The translations under genes were made by a program, and so were the position numbers. From Camelus bactrianus (lineage: Eukaryota; Chordata; Mammalia; Artiodactyla; Camelidae): DNA of 64,000 nucleotides. This document shows positions 27,657-39,776 of this stretch, in pieces. Numbering within the stretch: the stretch's first letter is position 1; every line of letters starts with the position of its first letter. The stretch covers positions 21,248,501 through 21,312,500 of the forward strand of contig NC_133558.1 of assembly GCF_048773025.1 (NCBI RefSeq). Direction: 5' to 3'. The notes beneath the pieces were generated by a model. The model worked only from the letters and a program-made list of their open reading frames with translations. It did no database searches and was not told the origin of the DNA.

Positions 27657-30600
27657 TCAGAACAGTGCCCGGGCAATCTTCCTCCCTGTGGCCTTGATCC
27701 GGGGAAAGGAACCCCCTCCTCCCTCGCTTGGGGGAGTTCCTGAGGCAGAGGGGCCACTGGTGAGGCCCAGTGTAGCAGTAGAGGGCCTTCGCCGCTGCCG
27801 CAGGAGGAAGTCGTGTGAAGCTCCATCCATAGCATAAAAGACGTTAGCCGAGGCGGGGATGGTCAGCTCTGTAGGTTCAGAAAGGGGGGATCATGCACAT
27901 ACACAGCTGTTCCCTGTACAGCCACCCGGATGTGGGTACACTCCCACTGGTGGGCCCTCCCCTCCTCCCCAGTCTGTCTTCCCTTACAGCCTCTGACCTC
28001 GCTCCCCTGGTAGCAGCTGCACTAGCTCATACTCCGAAGCCACCGCAGAATCACGATTATTTTTCTTCAGGACACGGCTGATGACACTTGGAGCCTTGTC
28101 CTGGCTTGTCACCTGACAGGACAAAAGACCAAAAGGGCAATAAATTGACTATGATGACCTCCGCTTTCCATCCTTTCAACCCCAGCCACTGGACCCAATC
28201 AGAAAAGGTTACTCATGTCCAACACTTTAGAGTGAACAGGGAAGCCCAACGTGGTAGCTCCCTGTGCTCTACTGGCCAGCTGTTCCCTGTGGGGAAACTG
28301 CTGTTGGTTCAGAAAATCTAATATGACTACCAAAAGTTCAAAGTGCAGCAGCTAATGCAAAGTGACCTTCAAAATAAAACACGGCTGCTACAACCAAAGG
28401 TCAGGATTAAAACTAAAATCATCCTCCCATTTCAAAGGCTGTTCCCCAACAACTACAGTCCCACAGGGTACCATCCTTCACCCCACCTCCCAGCCCACAG
28501 CTCCTCACCAAGATGCTCTTGTAGACACTGCCGTCTTCCCCCAGCTCCATCTGTACTCGGATGATTCGGCAATCAGAGGACCCTGGCCCGGACCCCCCTC
28601 CCCCACATCCAGCCCCACTGGAGGCTGCTTCTGCACCCCCACTGAGCGGAGAGCCACAGGAGGCTGAGCGGCGGTGACCCCGAGAAGGTCTTGGGGAGGA
28701 AGCTGGGGGAGAGAGGTGGCTGGGGTCGGCAGGACTTTGCAGGGATGGAGTGCTTTCCAGGGCGGAGTCCAGAGATGAGACAGATGGCCACTTCATGTGC
28801 TGGGGACAAACAACATGAGGGAACTGGTGTGAAGGCAAGGAGGTCAAGGAAGAAACATCCATAAAGTCAGGGTCACTGTTGAGGTCAGCAGTCAGGAGCA
28901 GAGCTCACCTGGGCCAGCCGCGTCAGCAGTGGAGCAGGGGTTCCCGGCTCCTCATCTCCCCCTACACTGGGCCGGTCCCAGGAGACTATGTGGGTGGGGC
29001 CCCCAACAGAACCCAGAACCCTGGAGTGGCAGATTGGGAGGGTCAGAAGAGGAAGAGCAAGTCCCCAAGAGACTGCCCTCCAACCCTGACTCCCTCACTC
29101 TGTCCACTGCGAGATGACCAGTGTTGGCCGAAGCACCCGCGGGGCAGGAGGGTCACTGGTACCAGGTGGCTCCACCTCACAGGACACACGATGGCTGGAA
29201 AGGGGGGCAATGGGCAGAGGTCAGAACGTGACACACTGATCCCCACACTCAGTCCAGGACCTGAAGTCCCCGCCTCACCCAGCCAGTCACCTCTGGGCCT
29301 CTGTCAGTGGCCGGAGTCCCTGTAGCCACTGCTGGATGTCGGGGTCGGGTCGGAGGTCATAGCCACGACATTCATTCTGGAGCCGCTGCAGCTCAGAAAG
29401 GACAGCAAACTCCTAGGAAGGAACCCACAGACTGCAGGAGGCAAAACTCAGGGACTCCCAACTCTGCCCTCCCTCTTCCCTTCCTAGGACATGGCCAGGG
29501 ATGTCCAGCATCCAGCCCATGCACTCCCCTCACCTTCCTCCGCTTGTCAAAATTGATGTATCCATTCTGCAAGGAGAAAGGGGATGGGGTAAGCGTCCCA
29601 ACCCTGCCATAGAGAGAATATCCCCTCTCCCAAACACCCACACATCCACATCCAATTCACACTTCACTCGGCCTCTCTGACTCCTCCGGCCCTCCCCCTG
29701 GCCCCATCCATCATGCCCTAAGCACGCTACCTTCCCCTTTAAACTACACATCACAGGTAGAAATTGTGTCCACTTCACAGATGAGAACATCAGAACTCAG
29801 AAAAGATAAGGAACTTGCCCAAGATCCCAGTATTTGTTTATTTAGCAAACTATCTACATATGCTCACACTTCAGACATGTTCTAAGCACTCACCAAATGT
29901 TAATTCATTTAACTCTCATGGGATAGCAAGTTGATGTAGACACTGCCACTAGTTTCCCATTTACAGACCATTAAGGCACAAAGAAGTTAAATAAACTGGT
30001 CAAAGTAACAGTCTTGTCACTCAGTGCTTATGCCTTGCAGCCCCTTCTGGAAGGTGTGCCTGACCCTGAGGCCCGCTTGTTCCATCATCGCAAACCGCGC
30101 ATGAGCGCTTGTGTGCGTGCGCATGCACACGCGCACACACACACACCCCACTGACCTCCAGCTCATCCTTGGAGGCTGCATCCAGCATCACAAGGTCCTT
30201 CAAGAAGGTGCCAAGGTATGGGACTACACCCTGAGGTTAGAGGTGAGAGTCAGTCACCCCCACCACTGATCCGAGGGCTCCCCATCCCTCCGTACTTCCC
30301 TATCCCACTGCCTGAGAAAACAAGTTTAATTCTCCTCACCCAGAGTGCCTCCCCTTCGCATCCAGCAGACTGCTTCCACTCTCCCACATCCCTTACTCCT
30401 TCACAGCCATCCTCCATTTGTCACTCACCCCACCCCGGAAGCCAGACCTCGGGCCCTTCTTGGAATTCGGCTCTAGAGAGGGTTGCAGCTTCACCTCCTG
30501 GTGGTGACAGAACATTAAGATATGGGGGTGGGAGGGAGGAGCAGGGAGGGCTGGCAATGCCAGGGAATAGGGCCTCACCTGCAGGAGTAGCTCCCGGCTC

Positions 30601-33600
30601 TGGGAATAATTATCCTCCTCGGAGAAAATCTGGCAGAGGCTGGAGAAGACTCTGAGGCTGTCCCTGGGGGGGGTGGCAGCAGCCTTGAGGATGGGCCTGA
30701 CTCAGTTCTCCCCTTCCCCACCCTCACCCCAGCCCAGTGCCCCATCCTCCCCACCTGGTTGTTTCCCCCCAGGCTGCCCGAAGCCTGTGAATGGGGCTGG
30801 ATTGCAGGGCCGACACAACAGCATAAACTGAAGAGAAGTTTCGGAGCAGGCGGCACTCCTGTGGGGGTCACAGAGGGAGGCTGCTGCTGTGGGACCTCTT
30901 TCCACACCACAGTCCCCAAGAGGGCTGGTCCTATCTCTTACTTGTGCCACGCGGATCCACTTCTCCAGGAGCCGGGCCCTCTGAGGGGGACGAAGTGGCC
31001 GGACGGTCACCTCCCCAGACTGTTCTCCAGCTGAGGTAGCCCCCAGGACAGAGCTGACCACTGCCCCTGCCACCTTGTTGAACTGAGTGACAGTAGCCCG
31101 GACAGATGGGCAGAGGTGGGAATGTCCTGGCCGGTCTCTGTGACCCCACAGGCCCCCCAGACACTGGGAGGGGACCAGATTGAGAAACAGCTCCTGCAGG
31201 GCAGAGGTCAGAGGTTAAATTTCATAGTCAAGTGAGGTCAGCCTTCAAATATCAGGGGTGTGAGGATCTCAAGTGGCCAAGAATCCAGAGGGACACAGGG
31301 TTTGAAGGGCAACAACCAAGGGGAAATGGGGAAAGGTCAAAACTGGGTGGACAGAGGAGACTGGGAGCTGGATCAGGAAGGACTGGAAGCAAGGTAAGGA
31401 TCTGGAGTCAGGGACAGGTTAGTAGGGGGCAAGGGGGCATAGGGGCCAGAGGTCAGGGTCTCACCGCATCTAGCAGGGTCAGCTGTTCGGCCAAGTGGTC
31501 AGCGAGGAACACGAGGACATCCGTGGGGTCAGCAGGGGGATCGCCGGGGAGGGCCAGGGGCTTAGGAAGTTCGGGGGTCTGGGAGTCCACCCGGGACCGG
31601 AGGTTGCGGATGAGGTCAGCGCTGTCCCCCCCAACACCCTCCCCAGCTGCATACCCTGTCCGAAGCAAGAAACTCTCAAGCCGGTCAAGCTGACCCTTGA
31701 CCTCAGAGCCAAAATCTTCAGGGTGAGAGGCCAGCCAGGTTGACAGTACAGAGATGGCTACCCTGGGAGAAGGGGAATCAGCCAGGGGTCAGATGACAGG
31801 CTGCAGCTTGGGCATAGGGAACCGAGAGGTTAAGGGCCAGGGGTCACTCACCCTTTTGTCCTCTCTAGTTCATCAGTAGGATGAGATTCAAGGGCTTCCA
31901 GCCTGGGGAGGGGAAGAGATTCTATCTGTCCGTTTTTTCCAAACCCCCAGTGGCTTTGACTATTTTGGTGACTATTCTGGCTTTAGAAAGTCCAGACACC
32001 TCCATGACCCTTGGTCTCTTATGACCCTGACCTGTCAGCCACAAGCCCTAGTAGGGCAGGTGTAGAGGTGAAGGCCCGGTGGGTGGCCAGGAAGGCTGCT
32101 GTGAAGGTCACGTCAGCCCCTGATGTCCGGGCATCCAGCAGGTGTCGGACAAGGGCCTCCAGTGTGCCAGCTCGCAGCCTCCGGGAGGAACGCGGGGGAG
32201 GCCTCGGGGCCTGGGGAAGACAGAGGGCCCTTTTTCAACTCTGCCCCTAGGTCTCTGGGGGAAAAAATCCCAGACCTAGGAGAAGATCCAGGCTCACTGT
32301 ATTAAAACTCAGAGAGAGCAGAAGACTTGACCTAAGTCACACAGCAGAGTCCGGTCTCCAGACCTCTAACCTAGCACTCCAGCCAGAAAGTTGGTCAGAG
32401 GGAGGGGAACTGGGAGGCCAGAAGTCAAAGTTATGATCTCACCAAGGGATCAAGAGGCTGATACTGGCGACTTGTGACAGTAAAGATGGCACCATCCTCC
32501 TCCTCATCCCAGACAGATACAGGGACCTGGAGGAGCAAGGCAGGGTAGGTCAGAAAGTTCCACACCCCAACTGCCCAACCCTTACCCCCAGGCCCAACTC
32601 CTCCCTTGGTACCCCTCACCTGTTGCGGAGGGAGGCAGTACCAGCGAGTACGAGGGGTGGGGGGGGCTGGTGACCCCAGGTCTCCCCCACTGGGGCCCAG
32701 ACAGCCCCCCCCAAGCCGTCTTAGGGCCCGGTGGAGTCTAGGAAGTAGTAGTGGGGGGTTGGATGGAATGCAGAAACCCTGATCCTGGAGACTGCTGTAG
32801 CCCCTTCCCCCCAGAGCTGAACCCCAGAACAGAAGAGGATCAAGGCGCAAAGTGTAGAAAGGGGAAAGCGAGAAAGGTAGAAAGCCTGAGGCAGAGACCT
32901 TGAGAAGCTGAAACCTGTCACAGGCACAGCCGCATGCTCCGCCCTCCCCCGCAGGAACTGGCCAAGCCCAAAGAGTTAGTCCTTCCCCTTAGCCCCCTTT
33001 CCCCGGGTCCCTCAGCCCTGGAGACCCCCCTCAAGGTGGCGGCTCAGATCCCAATACAGGAAGGAGAAGGGGAAGTGGGTTGATGGGGGGGGGGGGCGTA
33101 GACTCAGAGAGTCATGTGACCCAGCCCTTCCCCCAACCGATCCCGAAAAACCAGACCTGCTAGTCACCCAGACTCTGGACCCAAGAGTCCAAAGCCTCGG
33201 GGCTCCAAATCCAACTTCTGGCCCTTCCCGAGGCCCCAATCCCAGCCACCGCCATTAGTCCCATAGAAAAGCAGGTGACCACCCGCCGATCGGCCTGGGA
33301 TGGTCCCTTCAAGGTCCGAGAACCTTGGCTTCCCGCCTCCACCCAGCCCGAGGCTGGTGGGGGGAGGGGTCACGAAATCGAAGGGTTCCTTCCCCAATCC
33401 TGGATTCAGAGGAGCGGGTTACTGTGGAAACAAACCCCTCCCCGGCAAACAAAAATAAGGAGGGAGGCAGGGACCTAGACAAAATGCCCAGAGACAAGCA
33501 CAAGCGGGCATAGGTGGAGCGGGCCAGAGACCCGCAGGAGAGCCAGCCAGACGCTCCTGGCAGAAACCGGGCAGGTTCCTGCGGGCAGGTCCTGAATCAC

Positions 33601-33947
33601 ACTGCCACAGAGAACCACAGAAACGCCGGGACTCCCCGCAGCGGGGAGACAGGCAGACACCAGCAAGGGGCACGGAAGTAGCTGAGGCTGGGAGGAAGAG
33701 ATGAAGGGACACAGAGACACGAAGAGAAAGGTGGAGAGTCTCTGAAATATACACGCCCAACCTCCCACCACCCGCATCTCACCTCGTCTTCTTCTTCCTC
33801 CTCCTCCTCCTCCTCCTCCTGCCCCCCGCCCACGCCCCGGCCACCTGGGCCCCCACCCTCTTCGGGGTCTCGGCTCCGGAAGCTGCTCAGCACGACTCCC
33901 CCGGAGGGGCTCGTGTCCCAAAGCAGCCGCAGGGGCCGCGGGAGCAT
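27657..33947 (-). CDS. RGL2: RGL2 (RLF), Ral guanine nucleotide dissociation stimulator-like 2
   Basis: Ras/Rap-GTP effector that activates RalA/RalB by nucleotide exchange. ATG at 33947 ([19 protein letters not shown]). Exons: 33947-33783, 32526-32443, 32210-32032, 31902-31852, 31762-31465, 31193-30942, 30858-30755, 30663-30579, 30497-30429, 30230-30156, 29566-29534, 29412-29291, 29194-29099, 29020-28909, 28799-28509, 28112-27998, 27868-27657. Sum 2343 nt, 780 aa (human 777 recalled). Domains by human numbering: RasGEF N-terminal/REM about 90-215, CDC25-type RasGEF about 245-515 ([21 protein letters not shown] to [28 protein letters not shown]), Ser/Pro-rich linker, then the Ras-binding RA domain about 650-740 ([33 protein letters not shown]), ending KIARALF. 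Exon 1 ends in an acidic run of about ten Glu. Exon 11 is only 33 nt. Leader exons lie at 33988-33948 and upstream of 34729. Confidence 0.96.
29735..30010 (-). repeat. Two MIR fragments in RGL2 intron 10
   Basis: The complement of 29775-29825 (CACAGATGAGAACATCAGAACTC-like, then TTGCCCAAGATC) and of 29860-30005 (TTCTAAGCACTCACCAAATG, CCCATTTACAGACC) match MIR core and 3' segments. Two copies or one split copy cannot be told apart here. Confidence 0.65.
30098..30147. repeat. Alternating purine-pyrimidine (GT/CA, CG) repeat
   Basis: Stretch of TGTGCGTGCGCATGCACACGC type followed by (AC)n. It begins about 9 nt inside the RGL2 intron from the exon 10 donor (GAG|GTCAGT at 30156/30155). This composition is Z-DNA prone. 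Confidence 0.85.
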
Positions 33948-34900
33948 GGCCGAGTGAAGGAATCAGCGGGGTCGGGCCATGGGGGCGCCTGGGGAGAGAC
34001 AGGAGGGGGAGGCAGGTGGAGAGTCAGGTGGGCGCGGGGAAGCCGGGAGGGGAGGTACGCGGGTGGGTTCTATGTTTTACTAGATGGGAGTCCTGCAGGG
34101 AGGCTGGGCGGGGGGCAACACAGGGGTGGAATTGGGGGGGGGGGCTGGTGCATTTTGAGGATGGGGGTCACGAGTACAGGAACGGGCAGGGTCACTGGGT
34201 GCTCTGGCTCTGACCTGCTCTGGATGGGTGGGGGCAGCGCGGGTCCCGGGCCGCTGTTCCCGTCCGTCTCCGGCCCCCGATCAAGTTCCTGGACTGAGTC
34301 CCCTCCCCGGCTTTTCCGCACCCCCTTGTACCCCCCCCCGCCAGACTCCCGGGCCCTCCCGCCCTTTCCGCTCCCCCCAACGTCCGCCCGCTCCGAGAGC
34401 AGGAGCCAAAAAGGGAAGGAAGTGAGGACAGGAGCCAGGGCTGCGGACTAGGGGAGCGTTGGACACCAGAGGTCAGGACCCAGAGGCCCGGGTCACGAGC
34501 AACGCTGTCCTTGGGTCCCACTGACTCGGGGATCCTGGAATTCAATTCGCCCCGCACTGAATTGGGATAAAGATTCCAGTCTCCAGCCCCCGGGGAAGAG
34601 CAGGAGCAGTATTTGACATCCCCCTCTCCCGACACAACGACGAGGCTAAAACTCCCGCGGGAAGTGTTTTAGGCTGGGACGGACCTAGTTACTCCAGCCT
34701 TCGGGGTTACTCTCCCACCCGCACTCACGCGTATAGCAGGCCGAAATCCACTCCGGCTTTTCCGAGAAACCCTCGGCTTCCGCCCGCTTGAAAGGGGGCG
34801 GGGCAGGAAGCTGCCACTTCCGGTTCCAGACGGCGCTCCGGGGTTTCCGAGGCTGGGATCTCAGCTCCCTTACGGTCATCCCCGGAGAGCCGAGGCTTGA
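33948..34900 (-). promoter_or_regulatory. RGL2: RGL2 leader and promoter region
   Basis: A leader acceptor CCCCAG lies at 33994-33989 (exon from 33988). A donor ATACGC|GTGAGT ends a non-coding exon at 34729, so the promoter should lie around 34750-34900, which has ETS-type CACTTCCGG and GC-rich sequence. A five-codon upstream frame sits at 33980-33963. Exact start site unknown. Confidence 0.55.
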
Positions 34901-35652
34901 GGGCATCCTGCCTGCCATTAGCGGCGCCTGACCCCAAAGTGTTTCGAAAGGGGATTGGGTATCGCAAAGGCGTTTTAGAGGTCCGGGTCACGAAGGAACC
35001 ACTGGTGATTGGAAGTCATTGTGCTTGGAAAGGGGATCCCTGGAGTAGAATGGAGACATCCCCGTTGGAAGCACTCGAGCAACTTTATTTCCCACAAGAT
35101 TAGACCCGCTCCCCGCGTCTGTTTTGCCGACCATTCTGCCCTCCTGAGGTCCCTAAGCCGAGGCGGCCGCTTCCTTCCTCCAATAGTTACTTGCTCCAAC
35201 ACCTGATTTTGAATACTTAGGACGCCAAAAGACTCCAATTTCTTACATTGAGCGGCCTCCAGTGGGCGCCAGGCCCTTTGCCTGCGCGGAGGACACAGCA
35301 GTGGACAGACAGGCTCATCCTGGCCTTTGAGAGGCCCGACAGTCCGGGCGGGGAGACAGGCATTTAACAACGACTCGAACGATTACTTAAATACAACCAT
35401 GGCGAACCGCACAAGAGGGACACGCGGCGGTCTGAGGGAATAACGAGGCTGACCTGGTCTGGAGCCCGGGGAGGGCGAGGGTGGACCAGACCGAGGGAAA
35501 AGAGCTCTGGGACCCAGGGAGGATAAGAGGCCATTGGAGGAAAGGATTAGCCGCCGGTGGGACAAGCATCGAGAGGAGGGCTGGAGAGCACCAAGTGGGC
35601 TTGAAGAGGGATGCATAGGCCAGGACAAGAAGAATGGATCTGGCCTCTAGAG

Positions 35653-35978
35653 CACCGGTTCCTATTCCAGAGGTCCCTGAGACTATTTCAGGGGGGTATT
35701 TAAACTATTTTCATAACAATACTAAACTATTATTTGCCTCTTCGCTCTCATTCTCTAAAAAATGTACAGTAGAGTTTTCCTGAAGCTACATGGTGTGTAG
35801 TGACATTGTCCTCACAGCTAATGGAAGTGTGCTTGTGTATTCCTGTGTATTAAATTGTTCTCAATTTTAAGTTCTAATACAATAAATGTCTATAGTTTAT
35901 AACCCACACAAGAAAAGCTCTATAGAGTCCTTGGTAATTTTTAAAAGGTCCTAAGACCAAAAATTTTGAGAACCGCTG
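35653..35978. mobile_element. Non-autonomous hAT (MER5/MER58-like) element with perfect 8-bp target duplication
   Basis: Ends CACCGGTTCCTATTCC and, inverted, CAGCGGTTCTCAAAATTTTT, matching the CAGTGGTTCTCAA-type inverted ends of Charlie derivatives. It is flanked by identical CTCTAGAG at 35645-35652 and 35979-35986, the hAT-length duplication. 326 bp, no coding. Lies just past the TAPBP 3' end. Confidence 0.85.
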
Positions 35979-36155
35979 CTCTAGAGCTCTAAGAAGGTGA
36001 ATACCGTGGATTTGTGTCTTTTAAGAAAACATTCTGGCCGCTCAGTGGAAAGAGACTGAAGGGATCAGGAACAGAGGGTGTACAATTTGGGAGAGTTACT
36101 ACAATAGCTCAGACCAGAGATGATCATGGCTTCCCCAGGATGGTGGCGAGTGGCC

Positions 36156-39100
36156 TCACTGTGTTTTCTGGAAGAGAAGTGAAAAGGAGGTGAGGAATTC
36201 AGGATTTTAGAAAGCAGGGTGAAGTGTTTATGGTCAATCCAGAGACAAATTAACATCACAGGCACAGACGGTGGCAGAAGAAAGAGGCTAACACTTTCTG
36301 TATGTTTTCTGTCTGGTGGATGCTGTGCCAAGGGGTTTTGCTCCTGCATCTTTCAAAGGAGATGCACTATCTCTAATCATCCCAACAGCCCTCCGAGCCT
36401 CTGCTGTCCAGTAGGGAATCCACCACCCACTTGTGTCTGTTGAGCATTTGAAATGTGGCTAGTCCGAATTGAGGTGTGCTGACAGTTTAAAATAAACCCC
36501 TGCTTTTGAAGACTTAGGATAGAAAAAAACACTGTAATTTCTTATACTGAGTACATGTCAAAGTGATAATAGTAAGGATATATTAGGTATATTTTTACCT
36601 TTTTAATGCAGCCACTAGAGTATGTACTTAAATTTACCTCTGTGGCTTGCATGATATTTCTGTAGGACAATGCTGCCTAAGTAATTTATTGTTTAATTTT
36701 TTTACTTAATTTTTTTGGAGGTACTGGGGATTGAACCCAGGACCTTGTGCATGCCGAGCATACACTCTACCACTGATCTATACCCTCACCCCCATCCCCA
36801 ATTTTTTATCCCTACATCCAAGAAAGCTGAGGTGTAGCATGTTCAAGGTGGCCAGGTTTAACAGAGGTTTGTGTGAATTCCAAGTCTGGTTTCTACCCAC
36901 CAGGCCAGCAGCCTCCCTCGTGGGTGAGGAGTTGGAAGGAAGGGTTAAATGAGAAGGGAAAGATAAAGGAAGGTGGAGTGTTGTTACCTTCTCTGTTGAA
37001 TCCTTGGAAGTGGCCTGGTAGGCAGCTGTGGAGAGAGATGGAGAAAGGATGGGATGGGGGAGTAGTAGGGCAGAGGAATGGGGGTGAAGCTTCTGGGAGT
37101 AGGCAGAGAATGTCTGCCAGTCAAGGGTCCCAGTCTAGGTGGGGTTCACACTCACCAGCCCAGCCCAGCGCCTTGACAAGCCCGAGGATGAGAAAGGCAG
37201 ACAGGAAGAGGCCTACGCCGTCCTCCAGAGAGGGCCCAGAGAGACCTGGCAAGGAGAAGCTGTAAGAGTGAGTCTTACATTCCCAGGCACCAGACCCCAG
37301 CTTCTCCATCTTCCCAGCTCTTACCTGCCACCTGCAGGGTGACCTCGGCGCTGCGCCCCAAGGCTGGCAGGCTAGGGTGGTGGACACGACAGGCATAGCG
37401 TGCCCCATGCTGCCTAGTGGTGACTGGGGGTGGTTGCAGGTGTGCAGAGAGACTGACAGAGCCATCTGAGTGGTGGCGCAGGGCAGACAGCCACCTCTGC
37501 CCCTCGGCCTTCTGAAAGCTGCCCTCTGGACCTCCCCGGAGCTCCCACTCCACCTTCAGGCTGTCAGAGGGGTAGAAGTGGGACACCAGGCAAAGCAACT
37601 CCGGGGGTGCCTCCCCGGGGGCGGCCCATACAAGAGGTGCTGGTGTCAGGGACACCGTGGGGGGCTCTGAGGAGAGAGTGAGAAAGGAGCATGGGGGAAT
37701 CATCTACATTGCCCTGCCTCGGAGACCCTCAGTGGGCCCTCTGGCTCCCCCCAAACTGAGAGGGGTTTGGGTTTTTTCTTCCAGGATGGGGAGCCCACCA
37801 ACTGCCCATTGGTGTTTCACAGGAATCCCTGTGCCAAGGCCCCTATTCTCAGGGACCCCTATTCCCTCAGATTTGGGAATGTTCATCCCAAAGCCTCTCT
37901 GACACCCAGGGACCCAAGTCTGTCTCCCTCTACTCACCCAGCACCCTTTTCTCCACCATCCCTCCCCTTGTCATGGTGTCCCCATAACCCCAATGACCAC
38001 CCTCTACCCATGGGGACCCCTATCCCCTCACTCACTCTGCACAGCAAGCTCCAGGGTGATCTGCCCTTGCAGGTATGGCAGGTGTACAATGGCCAGATAG
38101 GTGCCCTCCTGGAAGGGCCGCACTGCAGGCAGCCAGAAGGTTCCATTTCCGGTCCATGGACCCAAGGGCTCCTCATCATCCCAAGCAGCAAATGCCACCG
38201 CTCCCTCTTGGGCAGCTGGCATTTGCGCATTCAGCCCAGGAGTTGCAGCCAGCAGCAGGTGCCCCTTACCCTGGTGTTGCCGTCGCCACTCCAGCCCAAA
38301 GGGAGGGGGACCTGGGGCCAGACATGTAGCAGCCTTGGGGGTGGGCGGCATGTAAGCAAAGCTCAAGTCCAGCAGGGCATCTTCTCCCAGTCGGATGCGA
38401 GGGGTGGGGGTGTGAGTGAGGACAGTCAGCACAGCTAGGGAGCATGGGGAGAGGAGGGAGTGGAGGGGCATGCGGGAGAGAAAGAAGGAAAAAATAGAGA
38501 CATGGAGTTATGGGGGGATTCAACTCCAATTTACCACCCCACCTTCTTCCACCATCTCCCAGCCCTCCCTGCAAATCCCCTTTGCCTGAGACTGAGTGGC
38601 ACCCGGTGTGACTGAGAGTGAGCAGAGAGGTCTAGAGGCGAACAAGAGCAGTGAATGGGGATGGCCATTGAAGGCTGCTCTGAACACACAGCCTGCTCAA
38701 GCTCTGGGGACAGCGGGATCTGAGTGTGCTTCTGACTCAACCTGAACCAGTCCAGTCTCCATACCCTACCCTTGGAGAGCCAGGCCTTTAGTTTGCTGGT
38801 GAACACAGTGAAGACTCAGGACTGTCAACCCTGTGGTGCTATACAGAGTATTTACCGACTCTGGAAGGTTCTGGTTTTTGCCTAAACCTGAACACAGACT
38901 GCTGTGATCTACTGAGGCAGTATACGCAGTAAGTACCTGGAGCCTTGTGGCTCCATTAAATAAATAAACAAACAAACAAACACACACATACACAAACCTA
39001 ATTATCTCCCCACCAAAAAAAAAAAAAGGGGGGGAAAAAGAAAAAGACAGGCAGCCTCTGCCCTCAAATTGTGTACAGTCTAATAAGGCAGATAGATGAT

Positions 39101-39725
39101 CAAACTGCAAAATAAAATGTGCCATGTGCTATCCCCATCAGGCCCTACTTCTGTGTCCCAAATAGATCTTACGTCTGTTTCCAACTCAAGTTCTCATCAA
39201 TATACACCTGGACAATGACAACAGCCTCCTCTCAGGTCTCCCTATCCTCAGTCTCTCTCGCCCCTTCATTTCTTCCTCCACACTGTAACCAAATAATGTG
39301 GCTTCAAGTCTGATCCAGTCACTTGCCTATTTAAAAATATCAGCTACCTAAGAGGCCAGCAACTAAAGGCACAGGCTAAAGCTAGATGGCTTGGGTTCAA
39401 TTCTGAGCCCTGCTTCTTACAAGTTGCACGGCCCTGGGCAAGTCACCTAACTGCTCTGTGTCTCATATTTCTTCATCTGTGACATGGGGATAATATCAGT
39501 ACCTAGTTCTTACAGTTGTTGAGAGGAATAAATAAGATTATGCCTATAAAGTGCTTAGAACAGGACCTGGCATACAGAAAATACTTAGCTGTTACTATTT
39601 TCATTACTGTCATCATCATCAATTTGGGAAAATGACTTTATATTTTACCCGTTAGTCTAATGATATGATCCTTGCCTACCTTTTGTAAAAATCTAGTAAA
39701 ATAGCAGGCTTCTGGGGAAATGGTG

Positions 39726-39776
<51 letters not shown>

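Noticed and set aside
36820-36837. Plus-strand AAGAAAGCTGAGGTG then TAG resembling a tapasin KKAE tail
   Set aside because: Wrong strand for TAPBP and no acceptor context; coincidence.
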